A DNA stretch of 64,000 nt from Naganishia liquefaciens (taxonomy: Eukaryota > Basidiomycota > Tremellomycetes > Filobasidiales > Filobasidiaceae): contig BLZA01000009.1 of the NCBI GenBank assembly GCA_013423385.1, forward strand, positions 62,001-126,000, read 5' to 3'. Each line of letters opens with the position of its first letter. The first letter of the stretch is position 1. Shown here piece after piece: positions 12,408 through 24,500 of this stretch. Under the pieces are notes generated by a model. That model saw only the letters and a program-made list of their open reading frames with translations. It ran no database searches and was not told the DNA's origin. The position numbers and the translations under genes are program-made.

Positions 12408-15400
12408 AGGCGGTCTATGTCGGAGAGCGTGAACCGTCCACTACGGTCTTCAAGCAGAACGCCGCTTGAGTATAGATACAAGGTATCAATGAACATCATG
12501 TAAGAAATTTCAAGTCAAAGAGAGTCTATCATTGTATCAGGCTCCGAGTGATTTGATCTTTGAGCGCACATCCCATTTTCAGTCCACTTTTCCCAAGTCG
12601 AACTCAGCAGTTCGTGTGTTATTGTACGCCTTGGAATAAAAGAGGCGTCCTTGGTGTCCGGATACTCGGATAAGTCTTGAGAGCTTATACAGTCAGAAGA
12701 AAGAAAAACGAGATACTTTTCAGACCAGCTTGCTTCCTATATATCGGATATTGACTATGAACCACACGTTTTGAAGAAAGACATGATGACGGGCGAGTTG
12801 AACATGGCCTGTGATCACGTAAGGGAGCCTTCGGCAAAATCTCAGTAGTAGAGTTTTCTCAAGCATCATTGCAGAGGAGTGACTACCCGTAAGGCGGTGA
12901 CCGCCATTTCTGCCCAATCACTCGCCAAGAATCGGTGGAAGGCCCCTCCTCCGCCAAAATCATCAAGGGCCCTGTACACCGGCAACAGGCCGCCTTGTCC
13001 GTCATAGACCCTCTGGATGATACTATCCATCTTGAGAATATGATTTTAGGTCTTGAGAGTTGCCCAGAGCCTTTTCCGCTAGGGGATCGAATTCCACGGC
13101 CCTCCGGCCAACCAAATGCTCCTGTCTTACACGTGACTACGTGATTGCAGGGCCCTGCTGGTTCAGCCCTAATCCAACGAGATGATGACATCTTGATCGT
13201 GCCGGAAGCTATACAACCGGGCCATTAGAGCTATCCATGCCTCTTGGGACAAACCACGGAAACAAGGCGATTCCTGCTTTTGCGTAGCAACCCGACACCG
13301 GGAACAACTCACCTCACAAGCCAACAATGGAACCTGCAACACTTCAACGTCGTTCGCGCGATCTCTTGCGTGTTTCAGCTCGAGACAATGCCCTTCCTTT
13401 GCTGCGGAAACCGAACAACGAGGCGGGATGGCGTAAGATATGCGAGGCGGATGATGCGGAGCTGCTACATGGAATAATTGGATTCTGGGGAAGGCCTTGA
13501 CCCGTCTGGGACCTTCGATGCAATCTCCTGGTCCTCTCGCCATGCGGCTTTGCGGTTAAGACTTTTCAAGGATCAGCAATAGAAGGAGCTGCCGATTCGT
13601 GTTGACGTATCGCAAACCCAAGGATAAGCAAGTTGGCGGCATGAGCACGAGTGCACTTTCGGTGATACGAAATCTCGCAGCGTCGACATGCACCGGCAGT
13701 CGAAAGCTGGACCTGAGTCGTAAACGACGAGTCTTGCGGCATCGTCTGGTCCAGCCATCGATGTATCGGGAACAATAGAGACAAGCTATCAGCGCTGACT
13801 TGCCTCGGTAACTCTGGTCATACGTACCGTGCTATACCTCGACCCTCGACGCTTCCGCTCACCGGTCCATACCCACGACGAACATGGTCGTCACGCCAGG
13901 CGGCCAATTTCACAATGCGGAGCTTGCCGCCAGGGTAACTGAAATGTCCGGACGAATCCAAATCTGGCGGCGTGGAAGTTGATTTGTGAGACCATAGATA
14001 ACACGACAAACGATATGCCTCATACTTACATCATCACTGCCAGTCTGCGAACTTGGAATCTCCGAATATGCCTTGATATACGATACTATTGGCCGTCACA
14101 TCATACCAACGACGTCGATACGACCAGAAGTCCGAGCATATTTTATGAAAGAGGTGTCCGAAACGCGACATCGAGGCAAGGCCCGACGTTTGAGAAAGGT
14201 TTTGTGCCGCAATCAACCGACATTGCGGTCTCTGTGTACGTCTGCACACTAAAGATCAATACGGGCAAGGAACGCAAGTGGACCAAGACTTGCCTTGATC
14301 TCTCACCTCCCGATCAGCGCTTCTTGGCAGAACTGGCGGTCTATCCTCATCGCTTGGACGTCTGTGGGAATCCATCCACACGCGGGATGACTTGGATTAA
14401 ATTCTCGAACGCGAGTTGTATCATGCAAGTTGCTGATCTACACACCAACCATCGCTTCACCTTGCAATGCCCCTCCTATCGGACAATCGCGATGAAAAGG
14501 AGGTCTGTACAGGATCAGCTGCGCGGGAACGGCGTTGTGGGGCTGGAACAAGGCGAAAGGAGGTCCCTCTGCCAGGCTGATCTGCGGGGAAATCGGGTCA
14601 CGGCGGTATGCATGGTCTTGTTCTTTCTTTCCCAGTTTGGACAAGTCGCTGATACGCATCATTGTTCAGCTTGTTGGCGTAGGCTGCCAGGGTGGCATGC
14701 AGCAGGCCATGATCTGCCTTATAATTAAAAATCGCTGTGCAGCCTGCTTTCCATGTATGAGGATTCTTAGCCTGCCCTCGTTGTCAACATCTCTTCTTGC
14801 TACCGAGTGTATTGAACGGCCCGAGTATCTCGCTATCGAAGCCGCTACGGACGGTCGGCCTACAGCTTCATCCGCTCGTGCTCCAGCCCAGGCCGTCGAC
14901 TGAAGCCAACTCAATAGGGAAGAGCAAGGGCTGTGCGGGGGATCGGCGCGGTACATCAAAAAGCCTGTTTATCGCACGGTTTGTTTTGATTTCTTCCTGT
15001 AACGGGATATTTGCTGAATTACTTTTTCGTTAGCCGTACATCAACGCAAAGTGTCTTTTCGTCAACTACGGCGTCCGCGCCATGACATGCCATCATCAAC
15101 CTTGGTATACATTATGAATTTGGATACGTGCATGTGGCCGCTCGAGAATTGTTCTCACCGGGACCGCCGTCGCCTCGTTCCACGCTCCGCGCATTCAAAG
15201 CATTCAACCACACACTCAACTTTCGACCTATCCACTTCGTCACTATGCCATTCCCCTAATCCCTCATGCCGGCCCATCCGCCTCTCCTACGACCTCTCCC
15301 GCAGCTGGATCGTCCTGCTACGAGAATCGAAATCCCGCGGATCGACACTGGTACACTGTCTCGGAAAGTGCCGGAGGTGCCCGTAGGGCTGGTTTCTGGC

Positions 15401-16107
15401 CGATTGGAATGCCCACAGTCAAGGTTTTTTCGACGTTATTCCTTCGGTCACCAATCGTTTACAGCAAGGCAGGTGTGTGTTGCTATAAGGGACTGGTGAA
15501 CGAAAGAGTGGTATCGAAAGACCCGTGACTCTGCGCACTCCCTTCCGCTAGAAATAGCCCCACGGGGACCTCCGACACCGTCTATCCCCGTCCCCACGTC
15601 CTTCGCGATCGGCACCAGGAACCGGTAGTTCCTTCGCTTCGGGACCCCCATCGGTCGTTGGTCAAGCTTGATGGAAACCGTTCGTCAAGACATGTCTCTC
15701 GATTCTTGCTTCCGACTGGCAATCTGCCTTTGGGTATACTCTTGGCTATGCTATACGTCGGATAGCTCTTCAGATCGAGAAGGGCTAGATGAATCGCTTG
15801 GCGCAAAAGGGCCAGCTAAGTACGTCCGGAATAGGCTCGAGAGGATCGGATGGGGATGAGTTTCCATCGTGATGTTCATGGAAACGTCGGACGGGGTCGG
15901 AGAGGCAGCAGGACCTACCGAATCTGGTAGATTCTTGTAAGTAGGATAGCCAGTCGTGGGAAACTATGGAATGGGAATACCGAATCCCCTCGTCGTAGTG
16001 TCGTTGGGCGTATCCCCTGGCTGACCAATCGTCGTACGATTCCTGAGTTAGCTGGCTGGTGATGAGAGATATATTAAGAGCTATTTCTCCATCCTGACCT
16101 TGCTATC
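12408..16107. other. Gene-poor 3.7-kb stretch without recognisable genes
   Basis: No open frame here has a recognisable family, codon pattern or convincing intron chain. The longest is a 249-codon plus-strand frame (13979-14728) that starts at a non-ATG codon, is rich in Cys/His/Trp and lacks any motif. I treat it as unsupported. Some minus-strand text at 15780-16020 reads as a Pro/Ser/Thr-rich frame and may be a decayed gene. The only clear structure is the inverted repeat centred near 15474. The final ~100 bp contain the promoter of the next gene. Confidence 0.4.
15305..15640. repeat. Long imperfect inverted repeat (foldback/MITE-like or hairpin)
   Basis: The sequence left of about 15474 is repeated as its reverse complement to the right. 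The core pairs TTACAGCAA at 15459-15467 with TTGCTATAA at 15480-15488. Matching continues outward through GTCACC/GGTGA, TTTCG/CGAAA and CAGTC/GACTC to GCCGGAGGTGCCCG near 15368 against GGGGACCTCCG near 15575. It becomes patchier to about 15305 and 15640. By eye the inner ~100 bp of each arm match at roughly 70%. Translated arms also resemble each other. No transposase frame and no obvious target-site duplication were found. It could be an old foldback element or MITE, an inverted duplication, or a hairpin-RNA locus. Confidence 0.55.
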
Positions 16108-16215
16108 TTGCAGTTTTCTGCTCAAACAGTCTGCATCCACCCACAAGCATACCGTTCTCAAGCCCATTGCAATCGCAAATATCAAAGACCACTCACACAA
16201 TCACAATCCACTAGC

Positions 16216-18744
16216 ATGCGCGCTCCTCGCATGCCCCTGCACTTGGTCTCCGCGGCCTTGCTGCTGCCATCGCTTCGCCTGGTGCAAGCGCATGGCACTG
16301 CAACGCCCGGAGACCCGATGTTCACCGACAACAATCCAACGTCGGTCCTCCCTACACCTACACCGACTCAAGTCGGGGGTCCCACATCAACGGTCGACCA
16401 TCACAATCCCACTACCTCCAGACGACGAATGCCCCTTCCGAAAGACGCAACAGCATTATCTGCCACCGTGACGGGAACGGTCTTCTGTCCTCCCAGGGCC
16501 AACGGCGTGCCAGAAGCTGCGGTATTCCAACTCGCGTGTGGTATCTCTCCGGTCAGTGCAGACGTGACAGTAAGTTCTTCACCTACTCTGCACTACCGAT
16601 CACTGATCTCTGCTCAGCCGACTGCCACTCCACCCCTTACATACGATCCGGTCCACATCCTCGCGGCCCACGCAAATGGTTCCGAGGAGCACACGCTCCC
16701 GGTCCTTTGCCCGCCCATACAGACGTATGCGGCGAGGTGGGTCGAAATCACTGTCAACTGTCCAGGGCCATTCGCTCCCGTAGCTACACGCAGCACAGCT
16801 TCCTCGTTACCAACCAATGCTCTCGCTACGACCACTACTTCCAGCGACATGTCAAATGCGACCGCGATCGCAACCACATCCTCCGCCATCCTATCGCTGG
16901 GAGACTCCTCGTCCTTGGCTTCGAGCTCCGGTCGAACGCTCGCAACTACACTCAACGCTCTCTCCTCGCCGCTTACCAATGCTCTGGCTACGATGACTTA
17001 TCCCTGCGACGTAGCAAATGCGACCGCGACCACCACATCTTCCACCTCCCTATCGCTCGCAAACTCCTCCATCTTGGCTTCAGGCTCCGGTCGAAAGCGC
17101 GCTCGGCCGGGGCAGGAAGCCGAGTCCGGAGAGCTTGTCAAAGCTTCAAGCAAGGTCGCGACAAACACGCGCCAGCAACTCTTCAAGTACACCGACTTCG
17201 TCTACACGACAGTCTCGACTCGGCTCGCCGGTCTTTCAGTTGGCCCTTTCCACGGGCGCTTTCTTCAATTTGCCTTGCGTCGTCTGCACCACATGTCCAA
17301 GAACGACATGAAAGCAGACGAGATCGCTTGGAACTTCGGCCTGAGTGTCCACATCTCCCTGCTTGATGCCCAACCCGAATCAACTCTTGTAAAACGTGCT
17401 CGTGAGTACTAGGCTTTATAATACATATTGAGCGTTACCTGGGCTTACCAGATTCTCACGGGCGTACAAGAAGTCGAAGACCTTACCGGCATATCCCTTG
17501 TCAACGCGTCAAGGGCAATCTCCGCCAATGTCACCCAACCTGCTGACGATATGGTTACTCTTCCTCGAGGGTGGACCGAAGTCATGCAGCCAATGATTAA
17601 TGAAGACATCCCAACAATCGACTTCGCAGAGCCCGCCATCGTTCCACCTTTCGTTCTTGTTTCCACCACGAACCTCTACCTAGATCACGAAGACATTTGG
17701 AGCGACCAAGAACTCGAGAACCACCGAGACAAACGAGCTAGACACCGTGCAGAGAACCGTTACCTTCGTTTCAAAGCGAAAGTGCAAGGAGATGCAGCTG
17801 AGCGCTCTCGCTCTCGAGTCAAGGCATCGGTCAGACAAGCAAAGGCCAAGAAGACGGCGGACCAGGTGAGTTCACGCCATCGTTTGATGGATATTCCGTT
17901 CACCCACTGACTTCTCGTTCCTGTCTACAGGCCGCTCTTGTCCCGATCGGGCCTCCTGCTTGTCCGCTTTCGGCACCGCTTGCAGTATGGAGGCCAAAGG
18001 CACTTGCTGTCGAGGTAAGCAGCGCTCACTGGCATCTCTAACCGATGGCTTTACTCCTTCTTGTCCACAGGCCGCCCTTGTCCCCCTTTCAACACATCTT
18101 GCGGTGTGGAAGCCAAAGGCATTTGGTGACAAGGTAAGCAGCGCTCACTGGCATCTCTACCTGTCGGCTTTACTCATTCTCTCATTCCTGGTCGTTTCAC
18201 TTGAACTTTTAAGTCCTCCTTCAACGCCTTCATTCTCTTGCTCAAGACCTTCTCAATCCGGTTCTCCCATCTTGCACAAGCCTGCTTGACTTGGTTTTCT
18301 TCTGTCAACTTCACCTGCTTATCACAGTTGGCTTGGATCTACCTTGCAATGCCCCTCGGGATAGCCTTGGCTGCCCGACTCTTCTTGAATTACGTCGCCT
18401 GCATCTCAGATATGTCGGCTGAAGTCATTGCGCCATGGGTACCATTCCTCCTCGCGGGCTTGGAATTGACGTGGGGCTATGTTGAGCCATGGGTACCGCT
18501 CATACTCGATGTTGTTACAACCGAGATGAGTCGAGCCATCGATTACCTCAACACCTTTCCGTCACTCCGACGTGCGACACCATTTGGCTTAGCTATCATC
18601 GTTTTCAACGCCTGGATTCTGCTGAGGTCTCTGCCGAGGTCGATGGCCTGGCCACCCATCGTCTCTCCGCACAGCCTTGCAAATCCATCGCGCCGAGAGC
18701 GAGATACGCTGCGAGCTTTCAAACTGAATAATCGCTTTGGTTGA
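16216..18744 (+). CDS. Secretory-pathway protein with Ser/Thr-rich repeats and C-terminal membrane segments, unknown function
   Basis: Exons 16216-16569, 16618-17388, 17452-17865, 17931-18014, 18071-18133 and 18214-18744 give 738 aa. The start at 16216 (MRAPRMPLHLVSAALLLPSL) gives a clean signal peptide; the in-frame frame opening at 16108 would hide it. Then follow a His/Pro/Thr-rich region, two copies of a ~55-residue Ser/Thr/Asn-rich segment with many N-glycosylation sequons, a folded-looking middle (from about residue 290), a basic Arg/Lys-rich helix (HRDKRARHRAENRY), two copies of an AALVP...LAVW-PKA segment from duplicated exons, and hydrophobic segments near the end. Intron 1 is exactly 48 nt and stop-free, so retention would be in frame. 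The 17389 donor (GTAAAA) is weaker than the others. I do not recognise the family. Confidence 0.65.
16803..17100 (+). repeat. In-frame tandem duplication of a Ser/Thr-rich coding segment
   Basis: Two copies about 165 bp apart encode related segments. Copy 1 (from about 16803) begins LPTNALATTTTSSDMSNATA. Copy 2 (from about 16968) begins PLTNALATMTYPCDVANATA. Both go on through a Ser/Leu-rich block to an SGR motif. Differences are spread over the whole length, so this copy event is older than the exon duplication downstream in the same gene. Confidence 0.7.
17931..18213 (+). repeat. Tandem duplication of an exon plus its following intron
   Basis: Exon A (17931-18014) with its intron, and exon B (18071-18133) with its intron, are offset by 140 bp. 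Both introns begin GTAAGCAGCGCTCACTGGCA and stay nearly identical for about 45 nt. The exons encode AALVPIG...LAVWRPKAL and AALVPLS...LAVWKPKAF. Exon B lacks a 7-codon stretch present in A. Both exons are phase 0-0, so either can be skipped or included without shifting the frame. Near-identity of intron sequence indicates a recent event. Confidence 0.85.
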
Positions 18745-19082
18745 TAATCGAATGTCTTGTTAAGGTAAGCTCGCTGTGTATCCCATCTGGCGTTCTTGCA
18801 TTGAGACAATGCCCTTTGACCCACAGCTTCCCCGAAATCTTCTCGTGAATTCTTGGCGAGCTACGGGTCTGGAACTCTGTGTATCTTGTCTGCTTCGGTG
18901 TCTCTGGAAATATCAAACTGGGAAAGAAGACTGTTTTGTAATACAGATGTTTTGTTTTCGCTATCGTTATGGACAATGCTTCGAAGAAAATTTCTAACGA
19001 GAACCAGTCGAAGATCACCTCTATGCTGTTATGAAGTCTCGAAGATATACAACCAAATGAACGCAAAGGTGCTTCAATATGT

Positions 19083-21090
19083 TTAGAAGCCATCGCGGAA
19101 GAAGAATTGCTGATGGCCGCCCGCTCCACCTTGACTTTGGAAAAATTGGTGGAATGCCCCACCGCCACCAAACCCACCAGGGTGTCCCTGGAAACCGCCA
19201 CCGGGACCGCCTTGCCCGCCCATAGGGTCATTCGGATCGTCGCCATTGTCATATCTCGTCCGTAATTCTGCATCGGCGAGAGCGAGTCAGTGTGAGCCGA
19301 TATGTCGTTGCCCGCAAAGCGGCTTACCGGGATCAGACAAGACCTTGTACGCTTCATTGATAGCTGCCATCTTTTCCTCACTTCCGCCCACGTCGGGGTG
19401 ATTCGCCTTTGCGGCTTTCCGGCTGCGCAAGATCGCCATAAGTGTGCTGTCGACGCAGTGCCCGCCTGGCGAGAACTTACAAGGCTTTCTTGATGGTCTT
19501 GGTATCTGCGTCTCGGGACACCCCCAGAACCTTGTAATAATCTTTCTGTTTCGATACCTTGAGAGTGCGTTCGGCCTTTTGAAGACGATTCAAGATCTAA
19601 ATGCCATGACCAGTCAGCATTCCGGGGCACGAATCGCCGCTCAGAACTCACATCCTGGCTATTCCTGCCTCCCTTCTCGAAGGCATTCCTGAAATGCCGA
19701 ACAGCCTCTTCCCATCGTTCCTCCTTCATCGCAATCTCTCCCAAGCCGACGAATGCCCACTCATCGTTATCGCCTCCGATCTCTGTCAAGCTCGCAACCA
19801 CTGGACAATGCTTCTTCATGCCGTTGATGTTATTTCCCTTGACGTAAGCCTTGCACGCTAAGCTATGCAGCTGTAGCCGAAGCTGAGATCGAGCCATTGC
19901 GTGGAATGCCGGTGGCAACTTTGGCGCGACTTTGGTGAGTTCCGACTCGTATCTCGTCAGGAGACCTTCAGAGTCTGCTCCGGTTCCAACGACGATCTTG
20001 AGGACGTCCCGCCAGCGTTCACCATCCGCAAGATTCTTTGCCTTTGTAAGATCCTTCTCTGTCTTTCGAATGAACTTGTGAAGTTGCTTGCACGGCTTGG
20101 ACTCTGGGTCGAAGCGTAAACATTGCCGAAGGTAATCTGACGCTGTTTGCGGGTCGTGTTGAAGGAAGTAGTTGAGCTGCGCAAGAAGGACGCCGTGGGC
20201 TTGTATCGAAGGTTGAAGATGTGTCAAACGGCTGGATAAAGTCAAGGCAAGGACGTTGGCGTAAACCCTTTGCCACTCCCGAAAGACTGCTTACCTCAAG
20301 TCACCTATCATCCCTTCCAAGTCTCCTACACCTTCATATCCCTTGATCCTGATCTCTCGCAACTCTATGCTATTAGGTCCAGCGGCCAGCGCTTTCGTCG
20401 CTTCATCAACGGCTTTCTGATATGCCTTTCCAGAAATCGCCTTTCGAGCGGCTTTCAGATGCCCGATGGCCGAATTCAGGGAACCCAGCTGTAGGATTTC
20501 AGGGCGATCAAGGTGAGTCCGCCGGTATTTCCTCAGCGCATAAAGTGTATACATACCAATTCCGTGGCATCTTCCCTATCTTTCCCCAGTTTCGGATCAC
20601 CGCCAGCCTTCCCTTTGACTCCTTTGAGGAAATCCTGGACTTCTGCCTTGGCCGCTTCGAAGCTTCCCTCTTTTGACAAGATCTTTGCCTTTTGCAAATG
20701 GGCTTGAATGAAGTCGGGCTTGAGCTCCAGGAGTTTGGAGAACGATGAGAGTGCTTGGCTGTGTTTGCCCTGTTGTAGATGTGTTGTCGCGAGGAGATAT
20801 TGGAGGTTGAAGGATTGTGGGTCCAGCTCTACGAGCAAATGCTCAAACCGACGCCTGCGATTCCATACTTGCTACTTACCTAAAGCCTGAGAATAGCTGC
20901 GTCCGGCATCCGCATACTTGCCAGCCCGGACAAACGTATCACCTTCTCGTTTCAGTTCCGCAACGGTCGGTCCCCGCTCCGTTCCAACGCCTTGATCCGC
21001 GAGAACATTGGTCAGAGCGACAGTGTGTAGCGAGAGAATCAGGAGCACAGCGAGGAGCTTCGACCGAGATATGCGTTTGCCGAACAGCAT
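19083..21090 (-). CDS. ER-lumen DnaJ co-chaperone, DNAJC3/P58IPK type
   Basis: Seven exons in minus order (21090-20880, 20828-20557, 20488-20295, 20231-19652, 19596-19481, 19422-19328, 19267-19083) give 550 aa. The ATG at 21090 starts a signal sequence (MLFGKRISRSKLLAVLLILS). Tetratricopeptide repeats cover about residues 50-410, e.g. LKREGDTFVRAGKYADAGRS and KHSQALSSFSKLLELKPDF. The J domain (DYYKVLGVSRDADTKTIKKA...NHPDVGG...INEAYKVLSD) is near residues 430-500 and keeps the HPD triad that stimulates Hsp70 ATPase. The C-terminus is Gly/Gln/Phe-rich. The family hands unfolded secretory proteins to BiP/Kar2 and is normally induced by ER stress. TPR-plus-J order, signal peptide and length all match DNAJC3. 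No ER-retention tetrapeptide is seen at the end (RDGF). Confidence 0.93.
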
Positions 21091-21509
21091 CCTATTGAAT
21101 CGCTCGAGTGATCCAGATTCCGAGAATGGCACGCTATGACGAATCCGGGTTGTGAAGCGTTTCGTCCACTATGTCACCGGGGCTCGAGATGATGGCGTCC
21201 GGTTTCGATTTTTCGAGAATTCGCACGATTGAGCGTCAGACCGCCTTGTCACCAAATGCTGACCTCTTCTGATCTAGAAAGCGGTAGAGGTCATCATGCA
21301 AACATGACAACCATAACTTTCCACGTTGGAAGCTCGGGGTTCATCCATCCGACCGATCGCGCGCCAACTCTGGGTCTAATTCACAGCGGAGTTCACGAAC
21401 ATCTATGCATATGTCAGACTCTAACCTATGTATGTAGTCTATCTTCTTCTCGATGACGGAGATACAGGTTGTGCGTGCTCTGCATTGGAGTCTTCCCATG
21501 GAGACCACA
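21091..21509. other. Intergenic: DNAJC3 promoter and 3' flank of the next minus-strand gene
   Basis: 419 bp between two genes on the same (minus) strand. It must hold the DNAJC3 promoter. I did not find a convincing unfolded-protein-response element or TATA box by eye. A short plus-strand frame here has no recognisable content. Confidence 0.35.
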
Positions 21510-24500
21510 TCAATCGTCACTCGTCGGCTGATACGGCGGCGGAGCATCCCTTCTAGCTAATGACCGCCCTCGCGAGTCTCCGTCTACTTCACGGGAAGCA
21601 TTTGGCAGAGGCGACGAAAGCAGAGAAGCTGGAGCGCTCGAGTACTGGACCATCGATGCTGTCGCGGCTGACGATGGCTCCGAGTTCTCGTCCGACCAGG
21701 ACGAATAGCGATCCTCATCGTTGCGACCCAGTAGGGATGGATAACGCTCAAAGGCGTTCAAGACTGAGGAAGTCTTGGATTTTGTGCTATCCCCTGTACC
21801 AGGATTTGACCTTCGTCGAGGATCATTCGAGAAAACAGTCGCATTGGGCGACGTCATATGAAGCGAGACTGCTGACCGATGTGGCTGTCGATACATAGGC
21901 ATAGTCGACGGATGTTGAGTTCTTGGTGTCACGCTATCTTGCCGATCAATCTGTTCATGGGTCCGCTCCGAGATTGCTGGAGACGAGATCGAATTCGAAT
22001 GCCAACTCTGCGGGGAGAGTGCTCCCGTTGATGCGGGACTTGATGAGTACAGCATATCCGCCATCGATCGTTGAGGGGTAATCGGGGTCGATCCGTTGTC
22101 GGAAAGAGATGAGAGAACTCTTCGGAAAACGCGGTCTAGCTGGCTGTCATTAATCTGCAAGAATACAGTCATGAACGTTCATTCTTGAAGTGCTGCTCAA
22201 AGTGGGACGACTCACAAGGCTCTGCACTTCGAGAATCAGCCACGACAGACGGTCAATCTGCCGATGATTCCAGACAACTCCCGCGGCAATGCACTTTTGC
22301 CGCTCAGATTCTATCATGCGAAGCAGGTTGATTTCCATTTGGCCACAGGTCATTCCGAGCCGTATCTCTAGCTCACGGCTAAACATGGGCAGGATGAACG
22401 AGAGAGCGGTAGGGATAGCGTTGGTAGTGTGCGCGGAACGGCCGTCCTGCCTTGGTTGTTGTACATGCGAATCGAAGTAGGCTGAATCTAAGTGCGCCGA
22501 CGCAGACAGGGAGTCTGCCTCTTGAGAGGAGGATGGTACGGGTCCACGATATTTTTGATATGGTACAGGCTCCTCCAGATTGGCACAACTTCTAGATCTC
22601 TTGTTGACTATTGCGTGAGGTGGAGTCGCATGACCGGCATTTTCCGCTACGTCTGGGTCGCGCAAGGCCTTAGTCGCCGCTTTGGCTGTTACAGGTGGCA
22701 ACTTCTTGTGTTGCGCAGAGTGCGACGGGGATGATGCCGAGAATGCTAAAGCGAGGCGATGAGTCAAGCGAGAGCCATGTGAATGTAATGACAGTCGCTT
22801 GGTTTCTGCTTTGGAGTGGCTTTCCTCCCTGACAACGGGAAGGCCCCCGCTCTGCTTTTTGAAGAACGGCTTCAAGCCTAGTCGTAGCGAGTCTTGAGAG
22901 TCTGTAGACTGGGAACCCCTCGTGGCCAATACTGATGTGGCTTCCGTGCCGGTCCCGATAGATTCTTCCGAAAGTCGCAAACTATTGCCCCTTTTGTCGA
23001 GCGATTCGCCCCGAATGATCGTTGAATGCGAATGATTGACAACATCTTGGACCTCAATCGATGTCCTCGAGTCCAGTGGAAGTGGGCTGAGTCCTCGTAC
23101 GAGTTCATCCAAAGGCGAGGTATTGGAAATACTGAGGCGTAAGCCCGTAGGTCTACCTTCCCTGTGTTTGGCGTAGACCTCGCGAGACGACTCTTGCTGC
23201 GTTGCAGGTCCAGCAACGTCAAGGCTTAGACTGCACGCCCTGATGTTGAGCTGGCTGTCGTTCAGACCCTTGTCACAGGTTTGGGGCGACGTTACGGCTG
23301 GACTCGGGCTTCCGAAACCCGCGGGAGTTCGACCTTCCTCTTTCAAAGGGGTACGAAGGACTGCAGCTCTCGATTTTTGGGAAGTCACGGGTCCGAAAAG
23401 TACCTGCACATTTTCCAAAGCCCTCTGCATCCTCTGATTGCCTCGGATAATCTGTTCACAAGGCTTCGCCCCCAAAGCTTGAGCGATAGAGGATGCACCG
23501 CACTCTTGATCTGCAATCAGGGGGAAGTGCCATCCTCGTCCCGCGAGAATACATCGTCGCCTTTCGCTTTTCAGAAATTCAATCAACAGAGCCGGAAGTT
23601 CGTCGGTGCGAATGGATAGCGAGAGAACATCAGCTAATGTCCGTGAAAGCTGATCATTGTCCTCGTCGAATTCGGAATTTGGTCTGGATGTGATTGCTTG
23701 ATTCTCCATCAAGACAGGCAATGGCGAGGGTAACAGCGGAAGTGCTTCCTTCAAAGACTCCCGCAACATGCCTTTACTTGGCTCCGTGATCTATGGATCC
23801 GAGAAATGGGTGGAGGTTACATGAATCACGATTCACAGACTCAACGTTGACTGGTAGCATTGTCACTCACTTGCGTCAAAATGTCTTTCTCGACGATTGA
23901 TGTGATGCCTGTCGTGCTCGATACGCTATTCCTCGTTCGTACCCATGCTGAGAACAATCGCTTCGCCTCATCATAAGTGTCGCTGTGTGTGGTTTGTGGT
24001 TGACTTCCACGCATGTCATCGACAATAGAAAGGATTTGTCGGAGACGGGTTGTCAGCTGTTTGACATTCACTAACCCAAGGGAGAATCTGAGATGGTATA
24101 TCGCCGAGGTGACCCATGGGTGAATCGTACCCTTGACGTTTTCCAGTATCTAGAAAACAAAAAGATGAATCTCAATGCTTGGCAAATCAAATGTTGAGGA
24201 TCGGCCACTCACCTTGAATCGAGTCTCGAAGGATATGTGGTTCAAGCAATTGATTACTGTGATCAACCACTGGCTTTCGCCCTGCGCGCTCCCGCTATCA
24301 TCACTACGATCTTTGCAGTCTCCGGAAAAAGACCTGATCTTCCCGTAAACATACTCCAGAAGCACTTCCCTGATCTGTACTTCCGAGAAGACTGGTAAAG
24401 GCGCCGTTCCGCTCCCCTCGAAAGTGCCCGTCGATCCCGACCCTTTGAGCCCGCTTTCCCAAGAAAACATTGAGTGCAACATCGGTAGACTCTTTCCGGA

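Noticed and set aside
12883-13543. Minus-strand frames of about 100-125 codons in the gene-poor stretch
   Set aside because: No motif, no plausible splice partners and atypical Cys/His-rich composition.
16108-16215. Upstream start for the 16.2-kb gene
   Set aside because: It would bury the signal peptide behind 36 polar residues. The ATG at 16216 gives a standard secretory N-terminus.
16536-17366. 276-codon frame overlapping the 16.2-kb secretory gene
   Set aside because: It lies in another phase of the same strand, lacks an ATG and gives Arg/His-rich text. The frame with a signal peptide and splice sites explains the region.
20872-21132. Upstream GTG start for DNAJC3 at 21132
   Set aside because: The ATG at 21090 directly precedes a good signal peptide, and a non-ATG start is not needed.
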